The position numbers were made by a program, and so were the translations under genes. From assembly GCF_002113375.1 (NCBI RefSeq), contig NZ_NEHO01000018.1:1-64000 (forward strand): a stretch of DNA of 64,000 nucleotides, read 5' to 3'. Each line of letters begins with the position of its first letter. The stretch's first letter is position 1. Below, in pieces: positions 62,589 to 64,000 of the stretch. This stretch comes from Pseudomonas sp. R37(2017). GTDB lineage: Bacteria; Pseudomonadota; Gammaproteobacteria; Pseudomonadales; Pseudomonadaceae. Under the pieces are notes generated by a model that was not told the origin of the DNA, searched no databases, and saw only the letters and a list, made by a program, of their open reading frames with translations.

Positions 62589-63068
62589 GGCGTTCTCGTC
62601 ATCTGCGCTGAAAGGAGCCCGAAACGTACGGCGACCGAACGCTGTCATTGTTTGAGGCGCGCAAGGTGTGCGGCTCGACCAGTGTCGTCTGCGTAATCGC
62701 TGTCGGGAAGTGTATCTGCCGAAAATCCACTGACGTTAATGCCAATCAGTATTCGACTGTTTTGAATGTGTTGCGCTGAATCCGCTGCGGCCAATCATAG
62801 GCTTCGGATAGCTCATCATTTGGCGCGCAAGCAGGCGCCTTGGGCTGATCGTCGTGAGAGGAATCAGTGGGTGTGCTCGTCAGTAGCCTTGAAAGGCTCG
62901 TCAGAAAAGACGTGCACCGCTGGCAAAGAGCCAGGTCTGACGCGGTAAAGCAGATTTGTCGCGGTCGCGTCTGCGGCGTTGACGGTGAAGCATCAAGCGT
63001 TTTACGCAAATGCCATAAGCCCGGCTGAGGGCCGGGCTTGGCAGAAGCTTGCTACGATCGTCTGTGTA
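62589..63068 (-). other. rpsU-dnaG spacer with hairpin
   Basis: A 480-base gap. The hairpin AAGCCCGGC - TGAGG - GCCGGGCTT (63017-63039) lies directly after rpsU and corresponds in position to the internal terminator known between rpsU and dnaG in E. coli. A short minus-strand frame at 62746-63009 has no recognisable product. I see no GatB/YqeY-type gene, which in P. aeruginosa lies here. Confidence 0.55.
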
Positions 63069-63284
63069 TTAGTACAGACGAACGGCGCGGCGCTGTTCGC
63101 GCTGAACTTTCTTGGCGTGACGCTTAACAGCAGCAGCTGCTTTGCGCTTACGCTCAGAAGTTGGCTTCTCGTAAAATTCGCGGCTACGAACTTCAGCCAG
63201 TACACCGGCTTTTTCGCAGGAGCGCTTGAAACGACGCAGAGCTACGTCGAAGGGTTCGTTCTCTTTTACTTTGACGGCTGGCAT
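63069..63284 (-). CDS. rpsU: 30S ribosomal protein S21
   Basis: A 71-residue basic protein with the standard pattern [33 protein letters not shown] and [18 protein letters not shown]. It helps start translation on the small subunit. First gene of the rpsU-dnaG-rpoD set; transcribed divergently from tsaD. Confidence 0.99.
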
Positions 63285-63483
63285 CCAGAGCTACCTTCAT
63301 TCATTACCGGGGTCAACATCCTCGCGGCAAAAGAGCACTTGAAGACGTCGGTTTTTAAGGGTTGCGGATGTTAACCCCTCAACGCTCGGAATGCAAAGCC
63401 TCTGATCGAAAACCGCTGGTCGGGGCATCACGCGACGACTATTATGCGCGCCTTCGAATTCAGCCTAAACAAGGCGCAAACCC

Positions 63484-64000
63484 ATGCTAGTACTGGGATT
63501 AGAAACTTCCTGCGACGAAACCGGCGTCGCATTGTATGACAGTGAGCGCGGTCTGCTGGCCGACGCGCTGTTCAGTCAGATCGACCTGCATCGTGCCTAT
63601 GGTGGCGTAGTGCCGGAGCTGGCTTCGCGCGATCATGTCAAACGCATGCTGCCCTTGATTCGTCAGGTGTTGGCCGAGGCCGACTGCGTACCGACCGAGA
63701 TTGATGCAATTGCCTACACCGCGGGTCCTGGCCTGGTCGGTGCCTTGCTGGTGGGGGCTTCCTGTGCGCAGGCGCTGGCCTTTGCCTGGGGTATTCCGGC
63801 TCTCGGCGTGCACCACATGGAAGGCCACTTGCTGGCGCCCATGCTGGAGTCGCAACCACCGGAATTCCCGTTCGTCGCTTTGTTGGTGTCCGGCGGCCAT
63901 ACGCAACTGGTTCAGGTCGACGGAATTGGTCAGTACGCGCTCTTGGGCGAGACTCTTGATGACGCCGCCGGCGAAGCTTTCGACAAGACGGCGAAGATGA
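63484..64000 (+). CDS. tsaD: tRNA threonylcarbamoyladenosine protein TsaD (partial)
   Basis: The first 172 codons of TsaD, cut by the window end. It starts MLVLGLETSCDETGVALYD and contains GGVVPELASRDHVKRMLP, YTAGPGLVGALLVGA and HHMEGHLLAP, whose two His residues bind the metal. With TsaB and TsaE it attaches threonylcarbamoyl to A37 of ANN-decoding tRNAs. The 199-base gap to rpsU carries both promoters; TATTAT at 63440-63445 may be the -10. Confidence 0.97.
   Translation, partial: MLVLGLETSCDETGVALYDSERGLLADALFSQIDLHRAYGGVVPELASRDHVKRMLPLIRQVLAEADCVPTEIDAIAYTAGPGLVGALLVGASCAQALAFAWGIPALGVHHMEGHLLAPMLESQPPEFPFVALLVSGGHTQLVQVDGIGQYALLGETLDDAAGEAFDKTAKM

Noticed and set aside
62746..63009. An 87-codon minus-strand frame between rpsU and dnaG
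   Set aside because: Low-complexity translation without known motifs or ribosome site; probably the untranslated spacer.

Overview
The window is a chromosomal segment of a Pseudomonas, most likely of the P. fluorescens group. Evidence: the gene order rpoD-dnaG-rpsU/tsaD, the bioBFHCD operon beside comF, the pqqFABCDE cluster beside davAB, many copies of the GTAGGAGCGAGC / GTGGGAGCGAGC type REP hairpin typical of this group, and GC-rich codon use throughout. No phage, insertion sequence or CRISPR array was seen.

Layout. 0-5.6 kb: an iron-uptake cell-surface signalling unit on the minus strand (FecI-type sigma factor, FecR-type anti-sigma, TonB siderophore receptor with a signalling domain, PepSY membrane protein and a tiny membrane protein). 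5.7-18.4 kb: housekeeping and regulatory genes (DEDDh exonuclease, cNMP/CBS/DUF294 protein, single-domain receiver, malate synthase G, GcvR-type ACT protein, RarD permease, SrkA kinase, Tat-exported PhoX-type phosphatase, ModE regulator, ComF). 18.3-23.1 kb: the complete biotin operon bioBFHCD with a recognisable BirA operator that lies inside the start of divergent comF. 23.2-34.2 kb: a mini flagellar-rod-like protein, two related large acyl-CoA dehydrogenases and, between them, a secreted Gly-rich protein, a di-haem peroxidase-like protein divergent from it across about 1.1 kb of AT-rich DNA, and a membrane diguanylate cyclase. 34.4-37.7 kb: LysR regulator, class III aminotransferase and a HigB/HigA-type toxin-antitoxin pair with its palindromic operator. 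37.9-45.7 kb: PQQ biosynthesis (pqqF, pqqA, pqqB, pqqC, pqqD, pqqE and an S9 peptidase, all minus strand). 45.7-48.9 kb: davA-davB for lysine catabolism via 5-aminovaleramide, and an Lrp-type regulator. 49.1-51.4 kb: a membrane PQQ-dependent dehydrogenase (glucose/quinate family), which uses the cofactor made next door.

51.6-54.7 kb is the most accessory-looking stretch: a stand-alone M41-like HExxH metalloprotease domain, an MNT-HEPN toxin-antitoxin-like pair whose nucleotidyltransferase carries its own winged-helix domain and faces a matching inverted-repeat operator, a DUF3077/DUF6124-like small protein behind a strongly structured leader, and an HTH antitoxin without an evident toxin, ending at a tRNA-Ile2(CAT) gene. 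54.8-64 kb is conserved core: an RmcA-like c-di-GMP enzyme, rpoD, dnaG, rpsU and the first part of divergent tsaD, cut by the window end.

All calls come from reading translations, motifs and local DNA structure; no database search was run.
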